A DNA stretch of 64,000 nt from Chlamydia sp. BM-2023 (GCF_964023145.1 NZ_CAXIED010000001.1:248001-312000); one strand, 5' to 3'. Shown: positions 10,559 to 19,707, numbered from the stretch's first letter. Made by a program: numbers and translations. Notes: generated by a model not told the origin, from the letters alone.

Positions 10559-11375
10559 TCAAAACTTTTTCTTCTATCGTTTGCTTATCTAAGTAAAAAT
10601 CAAAAGAAAAATTAAAGAAGAAGGACAATGCCGGAGTAAGAATCAGGGCTACAGGCACAACCAAAACCAATACTTCTATTAAAAATGATCCTGTATGCAT
10701 TTCTGACAAGCCTACTAAATGGGTCATTAAGTAAAAAGAATCTAAAGCTAGCCAACTACACAGCGCCAATGGCGTTGCTGCTATGATAAATCCTATACAC
10801 TGATTTAAAACGTTCCCTTGAAAGCAACGAATGAGCTTCATGTAGTCGATGCTTTCCTGATCGCTAAGAGCAGGCATGCAGAAAAACATAGAAACGAAAG
10901 CCCCTAAAAAGAGCAGTATCAAAGTAGTTGCAGAAAGATACGGAACAAAAATCAATAACGTATGAAAGAATCTTCCGATCCATGGTAGCGAACTTAAAAA
11001 TACCGAAAGGATAATTACTGTACTTACGACGACCATGGCAATGAAAAATGGCATGGAAACCAATAAGGACAGCCATAAAGCTTTCCAATTTTTATGAAAT
11101 GCTTTTGTTATTTTCCCCGATTCTCCGAGTGATTCTTGTTTTAATAGAGCTTGGACAATAACTGCAGAGGCACAAACTATACTAAAAGAAGAAAAAAACG
11201 CTCCCAAACCTAATGTAGATAAAGAAAAACTCTCGACTACCTGTGAGCATAATTTTAAAAATACAGCAAAAACAAAACCAAAACAGCACAAACTAGAAAA
11301 AATAAAAAGAAATCGCTGTTTATTAAAAATCTTTTTAAAAGCATTTTGACTTAAAATATCAAAAGATTGAGTCAT
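10548..11375 (-). CDS. Multipass membrane protein of unknown function
   Basis: I do not recognise a family. The 275-residue protein has about six hydrophobic segments (near residues 23-45, 55-75, 95-125, 135-165, 190-215 and 225-250) separated by short polar loops. It has a lysine-rich N-terminus and a charged C-terminal tail. No catalytic motif is visible. It lies 23 bases after mdh on the same strand, so it may be the distal gene of an mdh transcript. An inner-membrane location is inferred. Confidence 0.7.
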   Translation of the reverse strand: MTQSFDILSQNAFKKIFNKQRFLFIFSSLCCFGFVFAVFLKLCSQVVESFSLSTLGLGAFFSSFSIVCASAVIVQALLKQESLGESGKITKAFHKNWKALWLSLLVSMPFFIAMVVVSTVIILSVFLSSLPWIGRFFHTLLIFVPYLSATTLILLFLGAFVSMFFCMPALSDQESIDYMKLIRCFQGNVLNQCIGFIIAATPLALCSWLALDSFYLMTHLVGLSEMHTGSFLIEVLVLVVPVALILTPALSFFFNFSFDFYLDKQTIEEKVLIKE

Positions 11376-11398
11376 AAATCACCCCACACTAACTTGCG

Positions 11399-12385
11399 CT
11401 ATAACAAAGATACACTAGATTTTTCCTGAGAAATTTCGTCTAAGGATATTTGTATCTTATTTTTTATAAAGGGATCCCAAGGCAATCCAGGAATAATCTC
11501 ATAGCCTCCGGAAGGCAGCATACGACAGGGAAAACCAAAAATTAAATCTTCAGGGATACCGTAAGGATTATAATCAGAACATACTCCAGTAGAGAACCAT
11601 TCCCCATCTTTAGGATTAAAAATAGACCGTGCGGATTCTGCTAGAGCGCGTGCTGCTGAAGCTGCCGAGGATTTCCCTCGAGCTTCGATCACAGCGCTTC
11701 CTCGATTTTGAATTGAGGGTAGCATGATATTTTCCAACCAATCACGATCACTAATGACTTCTACTGCGGGTTTTCCTGAAATTAATGCCTGAGTAAAATC
11801 AGGAACTTGTTTTGCAGAATGATTACCCCAAATAACAACATGAGATACTTCATCTGTGGGCACTTCCGCGCGATGCGCAAGCATGGCATGCATACGATTT
11901 TGATCTAACCGCAGCATCGCATGAAAGTTCTTTCTATTTAACTTTGGAGCGTGGTTCATAGCAATCCAACAATTGGTGTTCACAGGATTACCAACAACAA
12001 AAATGTTTGCGTCCCGCTTTGCAGAGGTATTCAATACCGAACCCTGAAGAGAAAAAATCTCCCCATTACGCTTTAAAAGATCCGAACGCTCCATACCGGG
12101 ACCTCGTGGCGCCGCTCCTATAAGAAAAGCTGCGTCAATACCGTCGAAAGCGTCTTCTAGGGAGGTAGTGACCCTCAGGGACTGTAAAAGAGGATAAGCA
12201 CAGTCATCAAGTTCCATACGCACTCCAGAAAGGACTCTTTCCAATCCGGGGAGATCGTAAACGCGTAAATCTATTCCACAATCACTACCAAAAACATCAC
12301 CGTGAGCTAGAGCGAACAAAAAACTATAGGCTATTTGTCCTGTCCCTCCGGTCACAGCAATGCTAACTGTACGTGTTAGCTGCAT
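11399..12385 (-). CDS. mdh: Malate dehydrogenase
   Basis: NAD-dependent interconversion of malate and oxaloacetate in the partial chlamydial TCA cycle. It shows the nucleotide-binding [10 protein letters not shown] at residues ~12-21, GNPVNTNC, the substrate arginine segment [12 protein letters not shown] and the active-site histidine in [10 protein letters not shown]. It is 328 residues. An adjacent TTG would add one residue, but the ATG at 12385 is the natural start, with an AGGGAGG site upstream. fumC, supplying malate, lies elsewhere in the window. Confidence 0.95.
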   Translation of the reverse strand: MQLTRTVSIAVTGGTGQIAYSFLFALAHGDVFGSDCGIDLRVYDLPGLERVLSGVRMELDDCAYPLLQSLRVTTSLEDAFDGIDAAFLIGAAPRGPGMERSDLLKRNGEIFSLQGSVLNTSAKRDANIFVVGNPVNTNCWIAMNHAPKLNRKNFHAMLRLDQNRMHAMLAHRAEVPTDEVSHVVIWGNHSAKQVPDFTQALISGKPAVEVISDRDWLENIMLPSIQNRGSAVIEARGKSSAASAARALAESARSIFNPKDGEWFSTGVCSDYNPYGIPEDLIFGFPCRMLPSGGYEIIPGLPWDPFIKNKIQISLDEISQEKSSVSLL

Positions 12386-12743
12386 CAATCGCGCCTCCCT
12401 AAAAAAACATCACTATAATCTTTAAACAAAAACAAAATCAAGCGCATCAGCATCTCTACGCCAGGAGATAAAATAAATTCCCTGCTAAAGCTATGCTTTG
12501 AACGAGTATTCATAAAAGCACTACGCCCTTAATCACAATACTCCGCATCTGAATTCTATACCAAGACTTATGCTTTACTAACGTTTCTGTCAAACCCTAG
12601 TTCTCGGTTGTAACCGTTGCAAAATAGCAAAAGTATCAGAGTGTAACGGAGGAGAAAATCCTCAAAAAATAACGGTATATAAAAAGAAAAAAGGAAACAT
12701 TGCTGTTTCCTAATAACTATGAAAAATTGAGAAAAAAGAACAA
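12386..12743. other. Intergenic region between mdh and ltuA
   Basis: About 358 bases without a supported gene. It holds the mdh ribosome-binding site next to the mdh start and the ltuA terminator at 12681-12711. The mdh promoter must lie in the remaining ~290 bases, but I could not pick one convincing -35/-10 pair. Open frames crossing it have no recognisable product. Confidence 0.6.
12681..12711 (-). terminator. Rho-independent terminator of ltuA
   Basis: Read on the minus strand, AGGAAAC-AGCAAT-GTTTCCT forms a seven-base-pair stem followed by TTTTTTCTTTTT. It begins 33 bases after the ltuA stop codon and would end a very short monocistronic late transcript. Confidence 0.92.
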
Positions 12744-12887
12744 TTATGAGGCAATACGGTAAAAAATCGCTCCTCGAGCGCCAACCCACACCCCTGTGGC
12801 GGATTTCATGACCTGCTCGCCTTTGCGAGTAGATAAAACACCATGGATGTCTAAAAAACCTACAGAGCGTACACGAATAAAGAACAT
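12744..12887 (-). CDS. ltuA: Late transcription unit protein A (LtuA)
   Basis: A 47-residue protein, [16 protein letters not shown]... ending GAIFYRIAS, which I recognise as LtuA of chlamydiae (CT377), a product of a late-cycle transcript with no known biochemical role. It is small, basic and has no signal peptide or membrane segment. The gene has its own -10 element about 36 bases upstream and a strong terminator, so it is a single-gene unit between pgi and mdh. A longer open frame in another phase overlaps it and is judged a shadow. An AAAGG site precedes the ATG. Confidence 0.93.
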   Translation of the reverse strand: MFFIRVRSVGFLDIHGVLSTRKGEQVMKSATGVWVGARGAIFYRIAS

Positions 12888-12922
12888 AGCGTTTCATCCT
12901 TTTTTAGAAAATGAAAGCACTA

Positions 12923-12928
12923 ATTATA
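12923..12928 (-). promoter_or_regulatory. -10 element of the ltuA promoter
   Basis: A perfect TATAAT on the minus strand lies 36 bases upstream of the ltuA ATG. The hexamer 17 bases further upstream (CAGTAT) is a poor -35. A strong -10 with a weak -35 is plausible for a late, regulated chlamydial promoter; this interpretation is inference. Confidence 0.6.
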
Positions 12929-12978
12929 CCATATAAATCATTAAAATACTGAGGGAAATCCCCTCTCTCGGGGAGCCC

Positions 12979-14571
12979 CTAAGAGATTCTCCCACCAGCA
13001 TTGTTAAAAAGTCTTAACAAGGCTTCAGCTTCCGGGAAGGCTCCCGCCGAGGCCTGACCCTGCATAACCTGAAGAACCTGATTAGCCAGCTCTTTTCCCA
13101 AGGTGACCCCCTCTTGATCAAAAGAATTTATCCCCCAACAAAAACCTTGAAATACGATTTTATGTTCATAGAAGGCTAGCAGCGCCCCTAGAGTATAGGG
13201 ATCGAGTCTCTCAGCGACAAGAAGAGAAGAAGGACGGTTACCCTTAAAGTCTTTATTAAGGTTTGTATTTTCCTTTCCCTTAGCTAGAGCAATCGATTGC
13301 GCAATCATATTAGCAAACAGTTTTTGCGAAGAACTACAGCCCGAAATAACAATATCCAGTCCTCTTTGATTTTTAAGAAAACCGATAAATTCTATAGGGG
13401 CAATGTCGCTACCTTGATGAAGGCACTGGAAAAATGAATGCTGGCTATTGGTTCCTATTTCTCCCCAAATAATTGGGCTAGTAGAAAAACCTACTCTTTC
13501 CCCGGTCTTAGTGATACTCTTGCCGTTAGATTCCATACCACATTGTTGTAAATGGGCAGGGAAATATTCTAGACCTGTTGCATAAGGTACAACTACAGAT
13601 GTAGGGTAACGTAAAAAATTACGATTCCAAATCCCTAACATTGCGGCAAGCATAGGTAGATTTTCACTCATACGGGGCTCTAAAGCAACTGCGTCCATAG
13701 CTGCTGCTCCTTCAAGAAGTTTTACAAAGGTATCAAATCCGTAAGCAAAACCTAGGACAACGCCTCCAACCATAGACGTCGATGAGTATCTTCCTCCGAT
13801 ACTATCCCACATATGGAAAACTTCTAGATATTTAGAGGTATCATCCATAGGGCTACCCTCACAAGTAACCGCTATGAAATGCTCACGAAAATTCAAACCT
13901 TGTTTTAAAAAATGATCTGCTAATAATTCTTCATTAACAGCGGTCTCTAGAGTAGTTCCCGATTTCGATACAGTAACAACAAGTGTTTTTGAACAATCTA
14001 TTTCTTGTAAAACTTCAGCAGCATTATCAGGGTCTACATTAGATACAAAATAGACTTTTTTATCAGAAGGGCAACACCCCTTCAAAGCTGCGTGCAAAGC
14101 TTTTGGTCCTAATTCAGAACCCCCAATACCAATTTGCACAATAGTAGTGAAAGAATCTCTAACTTTACTTAAGAAATCTTTTAGCCGCTGAGCCTCTATT
14201 TTTGATCTTAGGGAAATATCTTCAGCATTCCCTTGTAAAGGGGTTTTTCTTACCCAGGCTCGCGTAGCTGTATGTAGGGCAGGACGTGACTCACTAGGAA
14301 AATTCTCGATGTAATTTACAACCTCTCCATTTTGCATTGCCTGCATGGAGCCATGAAGATCGCGTTCTTTGGCGAGGTCCGTTAAAGCTGAGAAAATACC
14401 TTCATCTATACGTTCTGTAGCATAGCTTAGTGTAAATCCTTCCACAGATAATGAAAATCTTTCTATACGCTCTTGAGAAAGCACCCCAGGAACTGTTAAA
14501 TCTATAGGTGCGACGGCTAACTCTTGTAATATCTTTGTTGAGGGGCTATCTAAAAAGCTGTTTTTATCCAT
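12979..14571 (-). CDS. pgi: Glucose-6-phosphate isomerase
   Basis: Interconverts glucose-6-phosphate and fructose-6-phosphate in glycolysis/gluconeogenesis. It is 530 residues. Family signatures are seen: QIGIGGSELGPKALH near residue 146, VTVSKSGTTLET, the DSIGGRYSSTSMVGG signature, and GMESNGKS with the catalytic glutamate. It is transcribed leftwards, toward ltuA, and is divergent from xerD with a gap of 75 bases that must hold both promoters. Confidence 0.97.
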   Translation of the reverse strand: MDKNSFLDSPSTKILQELAVAPIDLTVPGVLSQERIERFSLSVEGFTLSYATERIDEGIFSALTDLAKERDLHGSMQAMQNGEVVNYIENFPSESRPALHTATRAWVRKTPLQGNAEDISLRSKIEAQRLKDFLSKVRDSFTTIVQIGIGGSELGPKALHAALKGCCPSDKKVYFVSNVDPDNAAEVLQEIDCSKTLVVTVSKSGTTLETAVNEELLADHFLKQGLNFREHFIAVTCEGSPMDDTSKYLEVFHMWDSIGGRYSSTSMVGGVVLGFAYGFDTFVKLLEGAAAMDAVALEPRMSENLPMLAAMLGIWNRNFLRYPTSVVVPYATGLEYFPAHLQQCGMESNGKSITKTGERVGFSTSPIIWGEIGTNSQHSFFQCLHQGSDIAPIEFIGFLKNQRGLDIVISGCSSSQKLFANMIAQSIALAKGKENTNLNKDFKGNRPSSLLVAERLDPYTLGALLAFYEHKIVFQGFCWGINSFDQEGVTLGKELANQVLQVMQGQASAGAFPEAEALLRLFNNAGGRIS

Positions 14572-14646
14572 GATTTATCCCGACCTAGCTTAAAAACTAC
14601 ATAACTATATATACTGCAAATCTTGTACAAGCCGAAGTTCTCTACT

Positions 14647-15543
14647 ATGACCTCAGCGCAATTTTATGATGCTATTCTTGAACAATTTACTCTTTTTCTA
14701 TCTGTAGATCGCGGTCTCAGCCGCAATTCGATTTCTGCTTATTGTCAGGACATCGCTTTATTTCTAACAATAAATACTATTACATCAGCTGAAGAAATCT
14801 CCCAAGACAGCGTTTATCTGTTTGTGGAACAACTGCATAAACGCAAAGAAGCAGAATCCACTCTAGCACGGCGTCTTATTGCGTTAAAAGTATTTTTCCA
14901 CTTTCTCAAAGAAGCAAAACTTCTTTCCTGTCCTCCAATTATTGAACACCCAAAAATATGGAAACGGCTTCCTTCTGTTCTCACACCTCAAGAAGTAGAC
15001 GCTCTTTTATCTATTCCGGGTGCCTCGGGACTTTCCCCTGTAATCGCCACTAGAGATACGGCTATTCTTCATACGCTATACTCTACAGGTATTCGTGTAT
15101 CTGAACTTTGCGGACTATGCATCAGCGATGTTAGTGACGATTTCGTTCGTGTTACTGGGAAAGGTTCAAAAACACGACTCGTCCCTCTAGGGAAATTAGC
15201 TTGTAAAGCTATCGACGCCTACCTCTGTCCTTTTCGTGAGCAATTTCAAAAAACCAAACCGGAAGAACACCACCTATTTCTTTCTTCCCGAGGGAATAAA
15301 CTCGAGCGTTCATGCGTATGGAGAAGAATCCAGTATTACGCGAAGAAGGTAACTCATAAACGCGTTTCTCCTCATTCCCTAAGGCATGCCTTTGCCACTC
15401 ACCTATTGGATAACAAAGCTGACCTTAGGGTAATTCAAGAGATGCTTGGCCATGCGCGCATAGCCTCTACGGAAATCTATACTCATGTTGCTGCTGACAC
15501 TCTGATAGAAAACTTTCTTTCCTATCATCCAAGAAATCCCTAA
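14647..15543 (+). CDS. xerD: Tyrosine recombinase XerD
   Basis: Site-specific recombinase that resolves chromosome dimers at dif with XerC. An N-terminal SAM-like core-binding domain (residues ~5-90) is followed by the catalytic domain. The catalytic set is visible: Arg in STGIRVSELCGL, Lys in GKGSKTR, His-x-x-Arg in SPHSLRHAFATH, His in LGHARIAST, and the nucleophile Tyr in EIYTH. It is 298 residues from the ATG; a TTG at 14623 is an inferior start. Proximity to the copB2/copD2 cluster matches the C. trachomatis gene called xerD (CT864) rather than xerC, which is the basis for the symbol. Confidence 0.88.
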   Translation: MTSAQFYDAILEQFTLFLSVDRGLSRNSISAYCQDIALFLTINTITSAEEISQDSVYLFVEQLHKRKEAESTLARRLIALKVFFHFLKEAKLLSCPPIIEHPKIWKRLPSVLTPQEVDALLSIPGASGLSPVIATRDTAILHTLYSTGIRVSELCGLCISDVSDDFVRVTGKGSKTRLVPLGKLACKAIDAYLCPFREQFQKTKPEEHHLFLSSRGNKLERSCVWRRIQYYAKKVTHKRVSPHSLRHAFATHLLDNKADLRVIQEMLGHARIASTEIYTHVAADTLIENFLSYHPRNP

Positions 15544-15827
15544 TCGCAGTAATAAAAAAATGTCCCATTTTCAAGGCGGGAGTAACATTCTTCATTATTT
15601 TGCGCTGCGTTGCTTTGGCCATAAGTATCAGGATAGTAGTACCCATAGTCATAAGGATAATAAAAACTATAGGGAACATGACCATTTTGCTCTTGGAATT
15701 GCAAACCCGTAACGGGAACAGCCTTAACTGAAGATGAGGATTCTAAAGCGCGGGAATTCTCTCCAAAAACTAAAGAAACACAACAACTTATGTAAGAGCA
15801 GGCAAAGACTAGAAGCATTTTCTTCAT
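15540..15827 (-). CDS. Small exported tyrosine-rich protein of unknown function
   Basis: A 95-residue protein starting MKKMLLVFACSYISC, a clear signal peptide with a cysteine-rich end that could be a lipobox-like or ordinary cleavage region. The mature part has a tyrosine/proline-rich centre (YYPYDYGYYYP) and a cysteine pair near the C-terminus. I choose the ATG at 15827 because GAGGAA sits just before it; a TTG at 15839 is less likely. No family is recognised. Its 3' end overlaps the xerD stop by four bases. A periplasmic or outer-surface location is inferred. Confidence 0.65.
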   Translation of the reverse strand: MKKMLLVFACSYISCCVSLVFGENSRALESSSSVKAVPVTGLQFQEQNGHVPYSFYYPYDYGYYYPDTYGQSNAAQNNEECYSRLENGTFFYYCD

Positions 15828-15915
15828 AAAATTCCTCAAAAAAATCCAAAACTCTAGACTTTATTTTACTACGAAAGGGGAATTTTATGATTTTCCGAGA
15901 GAAGAAATGTTGAAA

Positions 15916-15997
15916 TGCCCAGGATAGGACTTGAACCTACATGCCGCGAAGCACTGGATCCTAAATCCAGCGTGTCTACCAATTTCACCACCTGGGC
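15916..15997 (-). tRNA. tRNA-Leu (anticodon UAG)
   Basis: An 82-base cloverleaf: acceptor GCCCAGG pairs with CCTGGGC and is followed by A73. There is a D-arm (GGTGAAATTGGTAGACAC), an anticodon stem CTGGA/TCCAG with loop TTTAGGA, a class II variable arm, and a T-arm with GTTCAAGTC. CCA is not encoded. Confidence 0.95.
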
Positions 15998-16116
15998 AGA
16001 AAAACACTCTAGGGTGACTAGTTGTGACATTGTGCTTTCTATCTCTGTTTTTGTAAATAAAAAAGCCTCAGCGTCACGCGGATTATTTCCTCTCCTCTAA
16101 CCCTTTTATAATCAAA

Positions 16117-16144
16117 CTTGCAGGAAAATGGGGTTTTATATAAT
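16117..16144 (+). promoter_or_regulatory. Probable promoter of the copB2/copD2 operon
   Basis: CTTGCA, a 16-base gap and a perfect TATAAT lie about 48 bases before the first gene of the type III cluster. This fits a sigma66-type chlamydial promoter. Inference from sequence only. Confidence 0.45.
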
Positions 16145-16191
16145 TTTCATCGTTTCTATGTCTCCATAACCATACCCGCGCGTAAACCAGT

Positions 16192-17628
16192 ATGAATACT
16201 CCTCTGCCTTCCGCAGTCCCATCAACCAATATGGCTTTAAAAGAAGATGCTACTTCTTCCTCCTCAGCATCAACATCTTCCAGCATTTTTAAGACCTCGG
16301 CTGGTGATATAACTCTTTCTCTTGCTCCTCCCGAAGGAGCCACGCCTCCATCTCTAAGTACTCTTGCTGAGGTTGCCTTTTCTCAAATTTTTTCTACTTC
16401 TGACTCAGGGACTCTTCCCGGTCAAGAGTGTATGCATAATCTTGTATTCTTATCTCCGGAAACAGTGGAAACCGAAATACAGCTATCAGATCTTTTACAA
16501 GCTTTAGAAGCTGTGGAAACTCACGACATAGAACAAAATATAGGGGAACAAGAACAACTCCTTCCTCAAGAGGGATCGAAACCTCAGGATGTATCTCCGC
16601 GATCCACGAAGGATTCTTCTCCTTCGCCAAAAGAAACACAAAAAAATCTCAAGCAATTTACGGAAGCACAGTCTTCGAAAACTTCTGGAGAACGACCATC
16701 ATACAGTTCTTCTCACGTTCGTCATACTATGGGACAGTTTGTACAACGTTCTTCCCAAGCTCCAGCTTCTTCTCAAACTCAAAGAGCAGAAAAAGACGGG
16801 GAATTTGCTTCTCAACACTCCTCTGTTTCCTATGCTGCTGAGAAAAAGGACGAGCTCATCTTCACTACGAAGTCGCAAGAATCTAAACAAGATCGCGATA
16901 GCCATGAGCAAAAACAAGATCGTCAGCGTGAGGGACACCATCACGAAGATAGTGATCAAGAAGATAAGAAAAAGAAGAAGCGGCATACGCGATCTCCTAT
17001 TGAAGAAATCGAAGAGGCTTCTCCTAGTTTATCTATAGCACATCTTCGTTACATGGCTGATGCACGACAATCTCGAGAAATACCAGTTGAACAAGAAAAG
17101 ACTTTTAAAAGAAAAGCCCAATCTCCAATGTCTCTTTTTACTTCAGGGACGCCTTCACCGACATTTCAGCCTATCCAAACTCCAAAAGTAGAAAATGTGT
17201 TTCTCAGTTTTATGAGGCTGATGGCTAGAATTCTTGGTCAGGCTGAAGCTGAAGCTCATGAATTATATCTACGTGTTAAAGAACGTACTGATAATGTAGA
17301 TGCTCTTACCTTATTACTTTCCAAGATTAATTCTGAAAAAGGGGCTATTAACTGGGAAAATAATGCCGAAATGAAGGCTCTCGTAGATCAAGCGAAAAAA
17401 CTTGGAGTCACTATAGGCAATACGTATCAGTGGACTGAAGAGGAGAAAAAACTCCTAAAAGAAAACATTCAGATGCGTAAAGAAAATATGGAAAAAATTA
17501 CTCAGCTGGAAAGAACCGACATGCAGCGACATCTTCAAGAGGTCTCGCAATGTCATCAAGCTCGTTCGAACGTCTTGAAGCTTCTTAAAGAACTCATGGA
17601 TACTTTTATTTATAACTTGCGCCCATAA
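16192..17628 (+). CDS. Hydrophilic type III cluster protein, unknown function (CT863 position)
   Basis: A 478-residue protein with no signal peptide or membrane segment. Residues 1-215 are rich in Ser, Thr, Pro and Gln, typical of a secreted, poorly folded N-terminus. Residues ~220-265 are extremely charged, with a HHHEDSDQEDKKKKKR patch. Residues ~330-478 look helical and coiled coil-forming. It starts the operon, and its stop overlaps the next start by one base, so it is tied to the chaperone and translocators. A secreted effector or an accessory translocator is a reasonable inference; I do not know its function. The C. trachomatis counterpart by position is CT863. Confidence 0.8.
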   Translation: MNTPLPSAVPSTNMALKEDATSSSSASTSSSIFKTSAGDITLSLAPPEGATPPSLSTLAEVAFSQIFSTSDSGTLPGQECMHNLVFLSPETVETEIQLSDLLQALEAVETHDIEQNIGEQEQLLPQEGSKPQDVSPRSTKDSSPSPKETQKNLKQFTEAQSSKTSGERPSYSSSHVRHTMGQFVQRSSQAPASSQTQRAEKDGEFASQHSSVSYAAEKKDELIFTTKSQESKQDRDSHEQKQDRQREGHHHEDSDQEDKKKKKRHTRSPIEEIEEASPSLSIAHLRYMADARQSREIPVEQEKTFKRKAQSPMSLFTSGTPSPTFQPIQTPKVENVFLSFMRLMARILGQAEAEAHELYLRVKERTDNVDALTLLLSKINSEKGAINWENNAEMKALVDQAKKLGVTIGNTYQWTEEEKKLLKENIQMRKENMEKITQLERTDMQRHLQEVSQCHQARSNVLKLLKELMDTFIYNLRP

Positions 17629-18146
17629 TGTCATACTTAGATTATTTATTAGAAAAAATCACTTCCTCCGGCAAGGAAGATTATCCCTTTCCTGACGATT
17701 TGGAGAGTTACCTTTCAGGGTACTTCCCAAATCAAGATTTGCCTTTGGATACGTATCAAAAGCTCTTTAAAATTTCTTCTGAAGAGTTAGAGCGTGTGTA
17801 CAAGGAAGGTTACAACGCTTACTTAAATAGACAATATGCAGAAAGTAGTGAAACCTTTCGTTGGCTAGTCTTTTTTAATCCTTTTGTCTCTAAGTTTTGG
17901 TTTTCTTTAGGTGCCTCTCTTCATATGAGCAAGCTGTATCCTCAAGCTCTCCATGCTTATAGCGTTACGGCAATATTACGGGATAAGGATCCTTATCCTC
18001 ATTATTATGCCTATATATGTTACACACTGATGGACCAACCTGAAGATGCTAGTAAAGCCTTAGATCTTGCCTGGGAACGCGCAAAGCATCATAGTGCTTA
18101 CCAAGAACTAAAAGCAGAAATTTTGGATATAAAAAACCATGCGTAA
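17628..18146 (+). CDS. scc3: Type III secretion class II chaperone Scc3 (LcrH/SycD family)
   Basis: Cytosolic TPR chaperone for translocator proteins. It is 172 residues. After a helical N-terminus, residues ~55-150 hold about three TPR units, with visible repeats EGYNAYLNRQYAESSETFRWL, FNPFVSKFWFSLGASLHMSKLYPQAL and PYPHYYAYICYTLM. This is the layout of SycD/LcrH. It lies directly before copB2 and copD2 and is translationally coupled to the preceding gene. The C. trachomatis counterpart is CT862 (lcrH_2). Confidence 0.9.
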   Translation: MSYLDYLLEKITSSGKEDYPFPDDLESYLSGYFPNQDLPLDTYQKLFKISSEELERVYKEGYNAYLNRQYAESSETFRWLVFFNPFVSKFWFSLGASLHMSKLYPQALHAYSVTAILRDKDPYPHYYAYICYTLMDQPEDASKALDLAWERAKHHSAYQELKAEILDIKNHA

Positions 18147-18170
18147 ACCCATTATTTCGAGGAATTAACC

Positions 18171-19688
18171 ATGTCTTCTTGGTTGGCACAATCTACGGAA
18201 ATTCTGTTAAATCAAACTCCTTATATTCCTGATGGGCCTAAGCATTCCGAAAGCACACCAGAGATAAAGTATTCCATTACGCTAGCTTCTGATTCTACTA
18301 TGCTTCCTCTAGCGAAGTATCTCATGGACAAACAAGGAAAGATATTTTCAAAACAACAAGAATACGCTCCCGTAGTAGAAAAACAAGTTACCTCTGCGAA
18401 CACCAGAGAAAAAATCTTACAATTTGGAAGTTCTCTAAATTCACAATTACCAAAAAAAGAACAGGCATCAACATCCTCCCCTTGGAATCTCTTTTCTCAA
18501 AAGAGTTCTCAAGAGTCTATGAAAGCTTTGCTTCAAGACGTGATGATGCCAAAAAATCAAGATCAGGAAACTGCTAAGTCTTCTACTTTGGAAGGTTCGC
18601 GATTCTCAGAACCCCGAACGAAATCTGAAGAGCAACAAAAATCTCATCAGAGTATTTTTGAAAGAACAGAGTTTCCTAAAGAATCTATAAAACATCCAGA
18701 AAGCAAAATATTATCTAAAGAGCGTTCACCATGTGCAAAAGATGGTGATTTTCTAAGTAAAAAAGAAGAAAAACTAACTCTCAAACTACTGCAAGAAAAA
18801 TATGGCAAAGGGTTATCACAAGATGAGCATTCGGGGAAACAGCAACATAAAAAACGCTTCTTTAAAAAAACCAACAAAGCGCAGAAAGAGCGAGCTTCTG
18901 CTATTGTTCCTATTATTACTCCTCCTGCTATTGGTGTTTTTACTTTAAGCTATCTACTCACAAAACAGGGAATATTGTCTGATTTTGCTGCCTATGCATC
19001 ATACAAAGACAGCGTGGAAGTTACGCAAAAAGAGCTGGATGCTACTCACGAAGAGCGCATAAAGCAAATCAACCAATCTATAGAAAGGGAAAAACAAGAA
19101 GCGCGCTGGGGTTCACTACTTCATTTTGTAGAGATGGTAGCACCCTGGCTCAGCATTGGTATTGGTATTGTTGCTGTAGCAACTGGAGGGGGGGTATTCG
19201 CATGGATGGCCCTACTTGGAGGATTAATTACTCTAACGCTTTCCCTCATGGATTCTTTAAATGGCTGGGAAAAGCTTGAGCGTTACCTTCCAGGAAATGA
19301 TAAAAAATTCAAACAGAAGATTTTGCAAATAGTTAGCATTACTCTTCATATTATTGCTGCTGTATTAGCTTTGATTACGTTAAAAATAGAAAATCTAGGG
19401 TTCTCCCCTCTTATAGAAGGAGCCATGAAAGGAATTGCTCCTGCTGTAGAAGGATCTCTGGGCTTTATTAGAGGTGCTATGCTCTGGATTCGTTCGAGGC
19501 TATTGAGAATCCAAGGGAATCTTGCGGATCTAGAATTAAAAATCGAAATCCTAAATTTCGAGAGAGATGATTACATTATGCGTAATGAAGAACTGCTAGA
19601 AAGAATGCATGATTCTTTCGAAAATCTCGGGCGCGTGTTACAGTTGTGCAGAGAAATTGACAGGACGTTTCTAGAGTCTCTAAGATAA
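18171..19688 (+). CDS. copB2: Type III translocator CopB2
   Basis: YopB-like translocator, predicted to insert in the host or inclusion membrane. It is 505 residues. The first ~240 are polar and lysine/serine/glutamine-rich. Hydrophobic helices lie near residues 245-265, 322-362 and 385-405, followed by an amphipathic, coiled coil-like C-terminus. It follows its chaperone by 24 bases with a GAGGAA site. The chlamydial copy in this position is CT861. Pore formation is inferred from family resemblance; overall identity to YopB is low. Confidence 0.86.
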   Translation: MSSWLAQSTEILLNQTPYIPDGPKHSESTPEIKYSITLASDSTMLPLAKYLMDKQGKIFSKQQEYAPVVEKQVTSANTREKILQFGSSLNSQLPKKEQASTSSPWNLFSQKSSQESMKALLQDVMMPKNQDQETAKSSTLEGSRFSEPRTKSEEQQKSHQSIFERTEFPKESIKHPESKILSKERSPCAKDGDFLSKKEEKLTLKLLQEKYGKGLSQDEHSGKQQHKKRFFKKTNKAQKERASAIVPIITPPAIGVFTLSYLLTKQGILSDFAAYASYKDSVEVTQKELDATHEERIKQINQSIEREKQEARWGSLLHFVEMVAPWLSIGIGIVAVATGGGVFAWMALLGGLITLTLSLMDSLNGWEKLERYLPGNDKKFKQKILQIVSITLHIIAAVLALITLKIENLGFSPLIEGAMKGIAPAVEGSLGFIRGAMLWIRSRLLRIQGNLADLELKIEILNFERDDYIMRNEELLERMHDSFENLGRVLQLCREIDRTFLESLR

Positions 19689-19707
19689 ATTTTTTTAAGG
19701 AAAGTTA

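Noticed and set aside
12568-12897. 109-codon open frame overlapping ltuA on the same strand
   Set aside because: It is out of phase with the recognised LtuA protein, crosses the ltuA terminator and has no family resemblance.
12957-12976. CCCC/GGGG hairpin after pgi as a terminator
   Set aside because: Only four pairs and no T-run follows on the minus strand.
15915-16100. Open frame across tRNA-Leu
   Set aside because: The region is a tRNA gene on the opposite strand.
16589-17038. 149-codon frame inside the type III cluster protein
   Set aside because: Arises from the lysine/serine-rich repeats in another phase; no start signal and no independent context.
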